Of a stretch of 5,080 nucleotides of DNA, positions 1 to 5,080 are shown in pieces. The position numbers and the translations under genes were made by a program. The notes beneath the pieces were generated by a model that was given only the letters and a program-made list of their open reading frames with translations, was not told where the DNA came from and did not search any database. The stretch spans positions 1-5,080 of the forward strand of contig JACMJD010000397.1 of the NCBI GenBank assembly GCA_014380825.1. Reading direction: 5' to 3'. The stretch's first letter is position 1, and each line of letters opens with the position of its first letter. This DNA is from Phycisphaerae bacterium (GTDB lineage: Bacteria > Planctomycetota > Phycisphaerae > Tepidisphaerales > Tepidisphaeraceae).

Positions 1-2577
1 TCGCGCCGGCACGGGACGTTCTTCGAGATGCTGGGCAACTGGTCGTTCGGCGATTACTTCAAGCGCGGCGCGATCGAGATGGCTTGGGAGTTGATGACCG
101 GCGTCTGGAAGATGGACAAGTCTCGCCTGCACGTGACGTGCTATGAAGGCGACGAAGCCAACGGCGTGCCGCGCGACACGGAGGCCGCGAATCTGTGGAA
201 GGAGATCGCGGGGTTGCCCGATGATCACATCCACTTTCTCGGCAAGAGTAACTTCTGGGAGATGGGCGACACCGGTCCGTGCGGCCCGAGCTCTGAAATC
301 TTCTTCGACCGCACCCCAAACGCCAACGGCGGGCCGAGCGTCGTCAAAGATGATGATCCGCGCGTGATGGAATTCTGGAATCTCGTTTTCATTCAATACA
401 ACCGCAACGCCGACCAGTCGCTCACGCCGCTTCCGGCGCAGCATGTCGACACCGGCATGGGTTTCGAGCGGATCTGCTCGATCATGCAGGATAAGGAGGA
501 CATGTATGGGATCGATCTGTTCGATCCGTTTTTCGCGGCGATTACCGGGATGACCGGCTTCAAGTACACCGGCAAGTTTCCGCCCGGGAACGCACCAGAC
601 CCAGTCGCTGAAGCGGCGTCGCCAGAGCTGCGGCGCGACATCGCGTTTCGCGTAATCGCGGATCACATACGAATGGCGACATTCGCAATCACCGATGGGG
701 CACTACCCGGCAACAAAGGTCGGGACTCGGTTGTCCGTTCTGTGATTCGTCGTGCTGTTCGGTTCGGATACCAGCAATTCAACCTTAAGCAACCTTTCAT
801 GTGGCAACTGGTTTCCGTCGTCGCTGACGCGATGGGCGACGCGTTCCCCGAACTTCGGACTCGCCAGAACCACGTGGCACAAACGATCCAAGTCGAGGAG
901 CAGTCGTTCTTCAGGACACTGGAACGGGGAATCCGACTGTTCGAAGAAGCTGCGGCTCGCGTCCGTGAATCTGGTCAACTGCCGGCGGAAGACGTGTTCC
1001 ATCTTCATACAACGTTCGGCTTTCCGCCCGACATGACACGCCAGATGGCGTTAGAACGGGGTCTGCGCCTGGACATGGAAGGGTACGAGGCAATCTTCGC
1101 ACAGTTCAAGAAGGACTCAGGTGCACAACGCAACAGAGCTACGCAGTCTGTCAGCGACATGAAGGGGTTGCCCGCAACGATCGACTCCGACAAGTTTGAT
1201 CACGATCAGGTGACCGCGAGAATTCTCGCATTTGGAGAGGGTGCACCTTTCACCATTGTTACTACTGCCGGTGGGCACCTCGACGTTTCGGAGGAAGCCG
1301 TGCTCGTCCTCAACCGCACATGCTTTTACGGCGAGCAGGGCGGTCAAGCTGGCGATACAGGGGAAGTACGTACTCCAAACGGGGTGTTTCGAGTCGACCA
1401 CACGTCGCGCGCCGGCGACTACGTCTTTCATGAAGGTGTTGTTACTGAAGGAAGCGTTGCCGTCGGCGAGGAAGCGACGCTTACCGTTTCGGGAGATCGC
1501 CACCGAACGAAGCAAAATCATACCGCTACGCATCTCTCTAACTGGGCGCTGCGCCAAGTGCTTGGTGACGCCGTGCAGCAAAAGGGATCGCTCGTCGATC
1601 CGGACAAACTGCGATTCGACTTCTCGCACGGCAAGCCGATGAGCGATGAGGAAATCGCTCGCGTCGAGCAATTGGTGAATGAACGGATTGCCAAGCCGCA
1701 AGCGGTGTACGCCGAGGTCGCACCGCAGGAGCAGGCGTTGAAGATCAGCGGCCTGCGCGCGGTGTTTGGCGAGAAATATCCGCCCATGGTGCGGGTGGTA
1801 TCGATCGGCGTATCGGTCAAAGATTTGCTGAGCGATCCGACGAACGTAAAGTGGCGCGAGTACTCCATCGAATTCTGCGGCGGCACTCACCTGCGATCTT
1901 CCGATGAAGCCAAATGCTTCGTCGTGACCGCCGAGGAAGCCATCAGCAAAGGCATCCGCCGCCTGGTCGCGCTCACTGGGGAACATGGCGAGGTCGCTTC
2001 AGCGGCCGGGTCTTCGCTCGATCAACTCGTCGATCGCGCGAACAAAACACCGGATGCCGAACTCCCCGGCGCCATTTCGTCGATCCAGAAATCGCTTGAG
2101 GGCGATCGCATTCCATTGCGCGCCAAGCGTCGCGCGCAATCTGCGATCAGCCCGCTGCAAGCGAAACACAAGGCCTGGCAGAAGTCGAACCAATCAAGTG
2201 GCGCGAAGATAGACGTTGCAGCCGTTGCGTCGGATCTTCTGTCGAAGGCGAATGGTTCGATCCTGGTCGCGGATGTTCAGGATGCGACCGAGGACAATCT
2301 CCGCGCCATTATCGATTCACTAAAGAAGCGCTCACCGAGCATCGCCGTGCTGCTCGCGACAGTTGTCGGCGAAAAAGTCGCGTTCGTTTCCGCGGTCTCG
2401 GATGATCTGATCGCCAAAGGCTTGAAAGCGGGCGACTGGATTCGCGCCACGGCAAAAGTCGCCGGCGGTGGCGGAGGCGGCAGTCCGCAAATGGCTCAAG
2501 CAGGCGGAAAAGATCCGTCCAAGCTCGCCGAAGCGCTTGCCACGGCACGAGATGTGGCCGCGGCGGCGCTCAGGTAA
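1..2577 (+). CDS. alaS: Alanyl-tRNA synthetase, 5'-truncated by window edge
   Basis: Cytoplasmic class II synthetase that charges tRNA-Ala with alanine and hydrolyses mischarged Ser/Gly-tRNA-Ala. The reading frame is open from base 1, so the gene begins upstream. The first visible residues (RHGTFFEMLGN) are the motif 2 region, near residue 70 of E. coli AlaRS, so roughly 70 residues are missing and the full protein would be about 930 aa (E. coli 876). Numbering from the first visible codon: FWEMGDTGPCGP 85-96; motif 3 VDTGMGFER 149-157; tRNA-recognition region about 200-400; editing-domain zinc ligands HTATH (H507, H511) and CGGTH (C626, H630); KGIRR after the editing site; C-terminal C-Ala/DHHA1 domain with a glycine run at 821-827 followed by QMAQAGG. 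The residues needed for catalysis and editing that fall in the window are present. Oddities: bases 661-1560 have lower GC3 than the flanks, and the usual GRGYVLRR and LYDTYGFP blocks read GRDSVVRS and LHTTFGFP. Same strand as rpmF, 149 bp upstream of it. Identity is certain. Confidence 0.98.
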   Translation, partial: SRRHGTFFEMLGNWSFGDYFKRGAIEMAWELMTGVWKMDKSRLHVTCYEGDEANGVPRDTEAANLWKEIAGLPDDHIHFLGKSNFWEMGDTGPCGPSSEIFFDRTPNANGGPSVVKDDDPRVMEFWNLVFIQYNRNADQSLTPLPAQHVDTGMGFERICSIMQDKEDMYGIDLFDPFFAAITGMTGFKYTGKFPPGNAPDPVAEAASPELRRDIAFRVIADHIRMATFAITDGALPGNKGRDSVVRSVIRRAVRFGYQQFNLKQPFMWQLVSVVADAMGDAFPELRTRQNHVAQTIQVEEQSFFRTLERGIRLFEEAAARVRESGQLPAEDVFHLHTTFGFPPDMTRQMALERGLRLDMEGYEAIFAQFKKDSGAQRNRATQSVSDMKGLPATIDSDKFDHDQVTARILAFGEGAPFTIVTTAGGHLDVSEEAVLVLNRTCFYGEQGGQAGDTGEVRTPNGVFRVDHTSRAGDYVFHEGVVTEGSVAVGEEATLTVSGDRHRTKQNHTATHLSNWALRQVLGDAVQQKGSLVDPDKLRFDFSHGKPMSDEEIARVEQLVNERIAKPQAVYAEVAPQEQALKISGLRAVFGEKYPPMVRVVSIGVSVKDLLSDPTNVKWREYSIEFCGGTHLRSSDEAKCFVVTAEEAISKGIRRLVALTGEHGEVASAAGSSLDQLVDRANKTPDAELPGAISSIQKSLEGDRIPLRAKRRAQSAISPLQAKHKAWQKSNQSSGAKIDVAAVASDLLSKANGSILVADVQDATEDNLRAIIDSLKKRSPSIAVLLATVVGEKVAFVSAVSDDLIAKGLKAGDWIRATAKVAGGGGGGSPQMAQAGGKDPSKLAEALATARDVAAAALR
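661..1560 (+). other. Segment of alaS with atypical codon usage
   Basis: Hand-counted third-position GC is 179 of 300 codons (60%) here, against 178 of 220 (81%) in 1-660 and 62 of 80 (77%) in 1621-1860. The segment is rich in CGT/CGA/CGG arginine codons and in GCA, GTT and GGT, whereas its flanks prefer CGC, GCG and GTG/GTC. It covers the tRNA-recognition domain and the start of the editing domain. The edges are approximate because I counted in 60-base blocks. The cause could be intragenic recombination, relaxed selection in this domain, or chance; only the composition difference is seen directly. Confidence 0.6.
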
Positions 2578-2595
2578 CCGGCACGTAACGGGCGC

Positions 2596-2610
2596 GACGG
2601 TCGAACCGTC
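2596..2610. repeat. Small perfect inverted repeat after alaS
   Basis: GACGGT (2596-2601) and ACCGTC (2605-2610) are perfect inverted arms around a 3-base loop, 18 bases after the alaS stop. It ends five bases before the proposed -35 box of the rpmF promoter. It is not followed by a proper T tract, so it is a weak candidate for a terminator. It could equally be an operator or a chance palindrome. Confidence 0.4.
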
Positions 2611-2615
2611 TTGGC

Positions 2616-2644
2616 TTGACTTCCGCCCCGGTCGCCCATAATTT
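2616..2644 (+). promoter_or_regulatory. Putative sigma70-type promoter for rpmF-plsX-fabH
   Basis: TTGACT (2616-2621) matches the -35 consensus at five of six bases. A TA-rich block in an otherwise GC-rich gap supplies the -10: TAATTT (2639-2644) at a 17-base spacing, or CATAAT (2637-2642, five of six) at a shorter 15-base spacing. Transcription would start near 2650, which gives a leader of about 75 nt before rpmF that contains the hairpin at 2658-2683. No experimental support is visible, and it assumes that this organism's housekeeping sigma factor uses E. coli-like boxes. Confidence 0.55.
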
Positions 2645-2657
2645 AGCAACCCCTGTT

Positions 2658-2691
2658 AGGCGGCGGGTTTAAGCCCGCCGTCTCTCGTTTT
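2658..2691 (+). terminator. Strong GC hairpin with imperfect T tract (terminator or leader attenuator)
   Basis: CGGCGGG (2661-2667) pairs perfectly with CCCGCCG (2674-2680). A T-G pair inside and three outer pairs (2658-2660 with 2681-2683, one of them G-T) extend the stem to 11 pairs around a TTAA loop. The following bases, TCTCTCGTTTT, are T-rich but interrupted. It could be the intrinsic terminator of alaS. Because it lies just downstream of the proposed rpmF promoter, it would also sit in the rpmF leader and could limit read-through there. A dispersed palindromic repeat is a third possibility. Confidence 0.6.
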
Positions 2692-2706
2692 CTGACAATC
2701 TGACAA
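2691..2706 (+). repeat. Tandem 8-bp duplication in the rpmF leader
   Basis: TCTGACAA occurs twice in a row (2691-2698 and 2699-2706), starting at the last T of the hairpin's T tract and ending nine bases before the rpmF ribosome-binding site. It may be a small slippage duplication or a double protein-binding site; nothing in the sequence decides between them. Confidence 0.6.
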
Positions 2707-2726
2707 CTGGCCACTGAGGTTTTCCA

Positions 2727-2912
2727 ATGCTTCCGGTCCAACGCATCAGCAAGTCGCGCAAGCGCCAGCGACGTTCGCATCAGGCGCTCAAGCCGATTCA
2801 CTACGTTCGTTGTCCGCAGTGCGGCAACGCGAAGCTGCCGCACGCTGCGTGCGACAACTGCGGGTACGTGAATCCGAAGCTGGCCCTGTCGGTTGAGCAG
2901 GAACAAAGCTAG
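2727..2912 (+). CDS. rpmF: 50S ribosomal protein L32 (bL32), zinc-binding form
   Basis: A 61-residue basic protein of the large ribosomal subunit, the usual length for bL32. The N-terminus (MLPVQRISKSRKRQRRSH) matches the family's P-x-R-x-x-SKSR...RRSH pattern, with MLPVQR in place of the common MAVPKR. The C-terminal half carries a zinc ribbon with all four cysteines, C29-x2-C32 and C42-x2-C45, so this is the zinc-containing type rather than a cysteine-free paralogue. The ATG is well placed: GAGGT at 2716-2720 lies six bases upstream. The gene lies 103 bp before plsX, in the conserved rpmF-plsX-fabH order known from E. coli and many other bacteria. It is probably transcribed from the promoter at 2616-2644, with a hairpin in the leader. 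The yceD gene that often precedes rpmF is absent; alaS is there instead. Identity is secure despite the small size. Confidence 0.96.
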   Translation: MLPVQRISKSRKRQRRSHQALKPIHYVRCPQCGNAKLPHAACDNCGYVNPKLALSVEQEQS

Positions 2913-2923
2913 ACCGCGCGACC

Positions 2924-3004
2924 AACGCAGATAAGATTGACGGCATCGCCGGCAAAGAGATCTCGGCAACGCCAGTGCCGGCCGGAATCTGCGTTTACGT
3001 CAAT
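2924..3004 (+). promoter_or_regulatory. Inverted arms and crossing complementary pair in the plsX leader
   Basis: AACGCAGAT (2924-2932) and ATCTGCGTT (2987-2995) are perfect 9-bp inverted arms. ATTGACG (2936-2942) is complementary to CGTCAAT (2998-3004). The second pair crosses the first, giving an A-B-A'-B' order that allows either a pseudoknot or two alternative folds. B' ends one base before the plsX GGAG ribosome-binding site. Between the arms, two copies of GCCGGC (2948-2953 and 2977-2982) can also pair. The 9-bp arms are unlikely by chance in a gap this short; the 7-bp pair alone is not. A role in controlling plsX translation is inference. Confidence 0.4.
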
Positions 3005-3005
3005 T

Positions 3006-3009
3006 GGAG
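3006..3009 (+). promoter_or_regulatory. Shine-Dalgarno site that fixes the plsX GTG start
   Basis: GGAG lies six bases upstream of the GTG at 3016. The next in-frame ATG would remove the conserved N-terminal strand leading into DxMGGD, so this site supports the GTG start. Confidence 0.8.
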
Positions 3010-3015
3010 TAAAGC

Positions 3016-4041
3016 GTGCGAGCTGCGGTCGATGTGATGGGCGGCGATCGAGCGCCCGGGGCGATCCTCAAGGGCTGCTGGGATGCCGCGCCTCTGCTGG
3101 TCGACGACGATCTCGTCTATCTGATGGGCGAGGAAAAGCTTTGCACCGCCGCGCTTGCCGAAAGCGGCCTCACGCCCGAGCAGAAGAAGCACTACAAGAT
3201 CATTGCGACGACCGAGAACATCGAGATGGATGATTCGCCGGTCGAGGCGATCCGAAACAAACCCAACAGCGGCATCGCGCTGATGTGCAAGATGGCCTCG
3301 CGCGGCGAGGCCGACGTTGTGATCTCCGCCGGCAACACCGGCGCGATGGTCGCCGCGGCGCAGTTGCGCATGCGGACGCTGCCGGGCGTTGCGCGTCCCG
3401 GCATCGCGGTCATTTTGCCCACGTTTCACGGGCCGGTGGTTGTGTGCGATGTCGGCGCGAACGTGATCGCCAAGCCGAAGAACCTCGAGCAGTACGCGAT
3501 CATGGCCAGCGCATATTCGACCGCGATCTGCGGGATCGAATCGCCGCGCGTCGGGCTGCTGTCGATCGGCGAAGAAGACGCCAAGGGCAACCCGCTCGTC
3601 AAGGAAGCGCGAAAACTTCTGCGCGATGAGCCGCAGATCAATTTCATCGGCAACATTGAAGGCCGAGATCTCTTCCGCGGCGCGTGCGATGTCGTGGTCG
3701 CCGACGGGTTCGTCGGAAACATCATTCTCAAGTTCACTGAAGGCATTGCCGAGGGATTGTTTCAGACGATTGTCGCTGAAATTCAGGAGGCCGCACCGCA
3801 TCTGCTGGGCGATTTCAAGCCGGTGATGAAAGCCATCTGGGCAAAACACGATTGGCAGGAATACGGCGGCGCGCCGCTCCTGGGCGTGGGCGGATACTGC
3901 CTGATCTGTCACGGCCGTAGCGAGCCCCGCGCGATTATGAACGCCATCCGCATCGGCAAGCAGCTCTGTTTGAGCGGCGTGAATGAGAAGATCGTCGAGT
4001 CGATCGAGAAAAGCATTCCGGTCGAAGAAACCGGTGACTAA
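3016..4041 (+). CDS. plsX: Phosphate acyltransferase PlsX (acyl-ACP:phosphate acyltransferase)
   Basis: Peripheral membrane enzyme that converts acyl-ACP and phosphate to acyl-phosphate, the acyl donor PlsY uses to make lysophosphatidic acid. At 341 aa it has typical family length. Family landmarks in order: DVMGGDRAP at 6-14, DDSPVEAIRNKPNSG in the first third, SAGNTGAMVA at 104-113, CDVGAN at 144-149, VGLLSIGEEDAKGN at 179-192, NIEGRD at 213-218, ADGFVGN at 229-235 and YGGAPLLGVGG near 283-293. No landmark is missing. The start is GTG, fixed by GGAG at 3006-3009 and by alignment of MRAAVDVMGGD with the family's MRIALDAMGGD. It follows rpmF by 103 bp and precedes fabH by 15 bp, so plsX and fabH almost certainly share a transcript. 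Third positions are strongly GC (19 of 20 in the 3301-3360 block), typical of native genes here. A long minus-strand open frame over this gene is a shadow of its codon bias. Confidence 0.97.
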   Translation: MRAAVDVMGGDRAPGAILKGCWDAAPLLVDDDLVYLMGEEKLCTAALAESGLTPEQKKHYKIIATTENIEMDDSPVEAIRNKPNSGIALMCKMASRGEADVVISAGNTGAMVAAAQLRMRTLPGVARPGIAVILPTFHGPVVVCDVGANVIAKPKNLEQYAIMASAYSTAICGIESPRVGLLSIGEEDAKGNPLVKEARKLLRDEPQINFIGNIEGRDLFRGACDVVVADGFVGNIILKFTEGIAEGLFQTIVAEIQEAAPHLLGDFKPVMKAIWAKHDWQEYGGAPLLGVGGYCLICHGRSEPRAIMNAIRIGKQLCLSGVNEKIVESIEKSIPVEETGD

Positions 4042-4043
4042 CC

Positions 4044-4050
4044 GAGCAGG
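4044..4050 (+). promoter_or_regulatory. Weak ribosome-binding site of fabH
   Basis: GAGCAGG ends six bases before the fabH ATG and only nine bases after the end of plsX. It is an interrupted Shine-Dalgarno match, which suggests that fabH translation may depend partly on ribosomes finishing plsX. That coupling is inferred from spacing alone. Confidence 0.5.
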
Positions 4051-4056
4051 CGAACC

Positions 4057-5043
4057 ATGTCTGAATACGGCGCCGCCATCATCGGGACGGGCAGTTATCT
4101 GCCGGAGAAGCTGGTCACCAACGACGAGCTCTCGAAGACAATCGACACCAGCGACGAATGGATTTCGCAGCGTACGGGAATTCGCGAACGGCGAATCGCC
4201 GGCACGCTGGAATCGACCGCGACGCTCGGCAGTCATGCCGCCACCCGCGCCCTTCAGGCCGCCGGGATTGAGCCGAAGCATCTCGACATCATCATCTGCG
4301 CCACCGCGACGCCGGAGATGCCATTTCCATCGACGGGGTGTTTTATCGCCGCGTCACTCGGATTGGATTCGACTCCGGCATACGACGTGAGCGCTGCGTG
4401 CAGCGGATTTCTGTACGCCATGGAGATGGGGACGGCGTACATCAAGAGCGGAAAGTATCAGCGCATCCTGGTGATTGGCGCCGAAACGCTCAGCCGCATC
4501 GTCGACTGGACTGATCGCACGAGCTGCATCCTCTTCGGCGACGGCGCCGGCGCGGCCGTGCTCCAGCGATCGACCGATCTGAAGCGCGGCGTGCTCTACA
4601 CCAGCACGCACGCGGATGGTCACGGCTGGGAGATGATTTACTCGATGCCGGGCTCGCGCTATCCGCTGACCGAATCGATGATCGCCGGCCGACAGCATTT
4701 CATGAAGATCCGCGGGCGCGATGTGTACAAGTTCGCGGTCCAGCACTTTCACGAGATGATCGAAGACGCGCTCGAGAAGACCGGCCTGACGATCGACAAG
4801 GTAAAGCTGATCATCCCGCACCAGGTGAACCAGCGGATCATCGACAGCGCGCTGCAGAAGCTCGACATCCCGGCGGAGAAATCGTTCATCAACATCGACA
4901 AATACGGCAACACGTCGGCGGCGAGCATCCCGATCGCGCTGGACGAAGCCGTTCGTGGCGGAAAGCTGAAGCAAGGCGAAGTGGTGATCTTCGTCGCCTT
5001 CGGCGCCGGCCTGACCTGGGCGAATGCGGTCGTGAGAATGTGA
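4057..5043 (+). CDS. fabH: Beta-ketoacyl-ACP synthase III (KAS III)
   Basis: Cytoplasmic condensing enzyme that starts type II fatty acid synthesis by joining an acyl-CoA primer, usually acetyl-CoA, to malonyl-ACP with loss of CO2. At 328 aa it has the thiolase-fold length of FabH. The full catalytic triad is present: C115 in SAACSGF, H255 in IIPHQVNQRI and N285 in YGNTSAASIP, equivalent to C112/H244/N274 of E. coli. Other landmarks are DTSDEWI-x-x-RTGI (W35, R39 in the CoA-binding region), FGDGAGA at 160-166 and the C-terminal FGAGLTWA. The ATG at 4057 gives the usual short N-terminus before the IIGTGSYLP strand. It lies 15 bp after plsX in the same orientation, so both steps are probably co-expressed. 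Primer preference (acetyl versus branched) cannot be read from the sequence. The TGA stop at 5041-5043 is also the first three bases of the downstream repeat. Confidence 0.98.
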   Translation: MSEYGAAIIGTGSYLPEKLVTNDELSKTIDTSDEWISQRTGIRERRIAGTLESTATLGSHAATRALQAAGIEPKHLDIIICATATPEMPFPSTGCFIAASLGLDSTPAYDVSAACSGFLYAMEMGTAYIKSGKYQRILVIGAETLSRIVDWTDRTSCILFGDGAGAAVLQRSTDLKRGVLYTSTHADGHGWEMIYSMPGSRYPLTESMIAGRQHFMKIRGRDVYKFAVQHFHEMIEDALEKTGLTIDKVKLIIPHQVNQRIIDSALQKLDIPAEKSFINIDKYGNTSAASIPIALDEAVRGGKLKQGEVVIFVAFGAGLTWANAVVRM

Positions 5044-5080
5044 ACCACAGATGAACACAGATGAACACGGATAAGAAGAA
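5041..5080. repeat. Start of a 10-bp-period repeat overlapping the fabH stop
   Basis: The tail reads as successive units TGAACCACAGA, TGAACACAGA and TGAACACGGA (5041-5071), followed by TAAGAAGAA to the window edge. The first unit has one extra base. The pattern resembles an ACAGATGAACACAGATGAAC-type sequence that I recall as a dispersed intergenic repeat in planctomycete-like and other environmental genomes; that recollection is unverified. The repeat may continue beyond the window. A nested ATG at 5051 opens only seven codons and is not a gene. Confidence 0.7.

Noticed and set aside
1117..1986. 289-codon open frame on the minus strand inside alaS
   Set aside because: It lies wholly opposite the alaS editing domain, with no recognisable motif and no independent ribosome-binding or promoter signal that I could see.
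2937..2965. TTGACG at 2937-2942 as a -35 box for a separate plsX promoter
   Set aside because: No AT-rich -10 hexamer lies 16-18 bases downstream; the bases there are ATCTCG-like.
2643..2969. 108-codon minus-strand frame over rpmF and both gaps
   Set aside because: It is antisense to L32, whose zinc ribbon is unmistakable, and the translation is not protein-like.
2913..3015. FapR-type operator upstream of plsX
   Set aside because: No match to the AT-rich palindrome that FapR binds in Firmicutes; the inverted arms here are of unrelated sequence.
2937..3233. 98-codon plus-strand frame overlapping the plsX start
   Set aside because: It overlaps plsX in another frame, is arginine-rich and has no family resemblance. 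The plsX frame is clearly the coding one.
2995..4281. 428-codon open frame on the minus strand across plsX and the start of fabH
   Set aside because: It mirrors two genes with complete family motifs, has low-complexity Arg/Asp/His-rich composition and no recognisable domain. Long antisense frames are expected in GC-rich coding DNA.
5051..5074. Seven-codon reading frame starting at the repeat ATG
   Set aside because: It is a by-product of the ATGAACACAG repeat unit, with no ribosome-binding site and trivial length.

Overview
This window is an ordinary bacterial housekeeping locus of about 5.1 kb. All four genes lie on the plus strand: the 3' part of alaS (alanyl-tRNA synthetase, 1-2577, cut at its 5' end by the window), rpmF (ribosomal protein L32, 2727-2912), plsX (phosphate acyltransferase, GTG start, 3016-4041) and fabH (beta-ketoacyl-ACP synthase III, 4057-5043). 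The DNA is GC-rich and the genes are tightly spaced. The MLPVQR-type start of L32, the alaS sequence and the tail repeat resemble what I remember from Planctomycetota (possibly Phycisphaerae) or related environmental bacteria. That placement is tentative and rests on memory of family sequences, not on a search.

Layout. The alaS fragment encodes most of a full AlaRS: the catalytic core from motif 2 onward, the tRNA-recognition domain, the editing domain with HxxxH and CxxxH zinc ligands, and the C-terminal glycine-rich C-Ala domain. A 149-bp gap (2578-2726) follows. It holds a small inverted repeat, a plausible sigma70-type promoter, a strong GC-rich hairpin with an imperfect T tract, and an 8-bp tandem duplication just before the rpmF ribosome-binding site. 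A 103-bp rpmF-plsX gap contains a 9-bp pair of inverted arms plus a second complementary pair that crosses it and abuts the plsX Shine-Dalgarno sequence. plsX and fabH are separated by only 15 bp. The last 37 bases after fabH are the beginning of a 10-bp-period repeat that includes the fabH stop codon.

How the genes work together. rpmF-plsX-fabH is the classical conserved cluster that couples ribosome production to membrane lipid synthesis. PlsX makes acyl-phosphate from acyl-ACP for phospholipid synthesis, and FabH starts each new fatty acid chain from acetyl-CoA and malonyl-ACP. The genes that often follow (fabD, fabG, acpP) would lie beyond the window if present. The yceD (DUF177) gene that often precedes rpmF is not between alaS and rpmF.

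I found no new defence, mobile or biosynthetic system. The points worth a second look are a central alaS segment with clearly different codon usage and odd residues in usually conserved motifs, eukaryote-like features of this AlaRS, the two leader structures around rpmF and plsX, and the repeat fused to the fabH stop codon.
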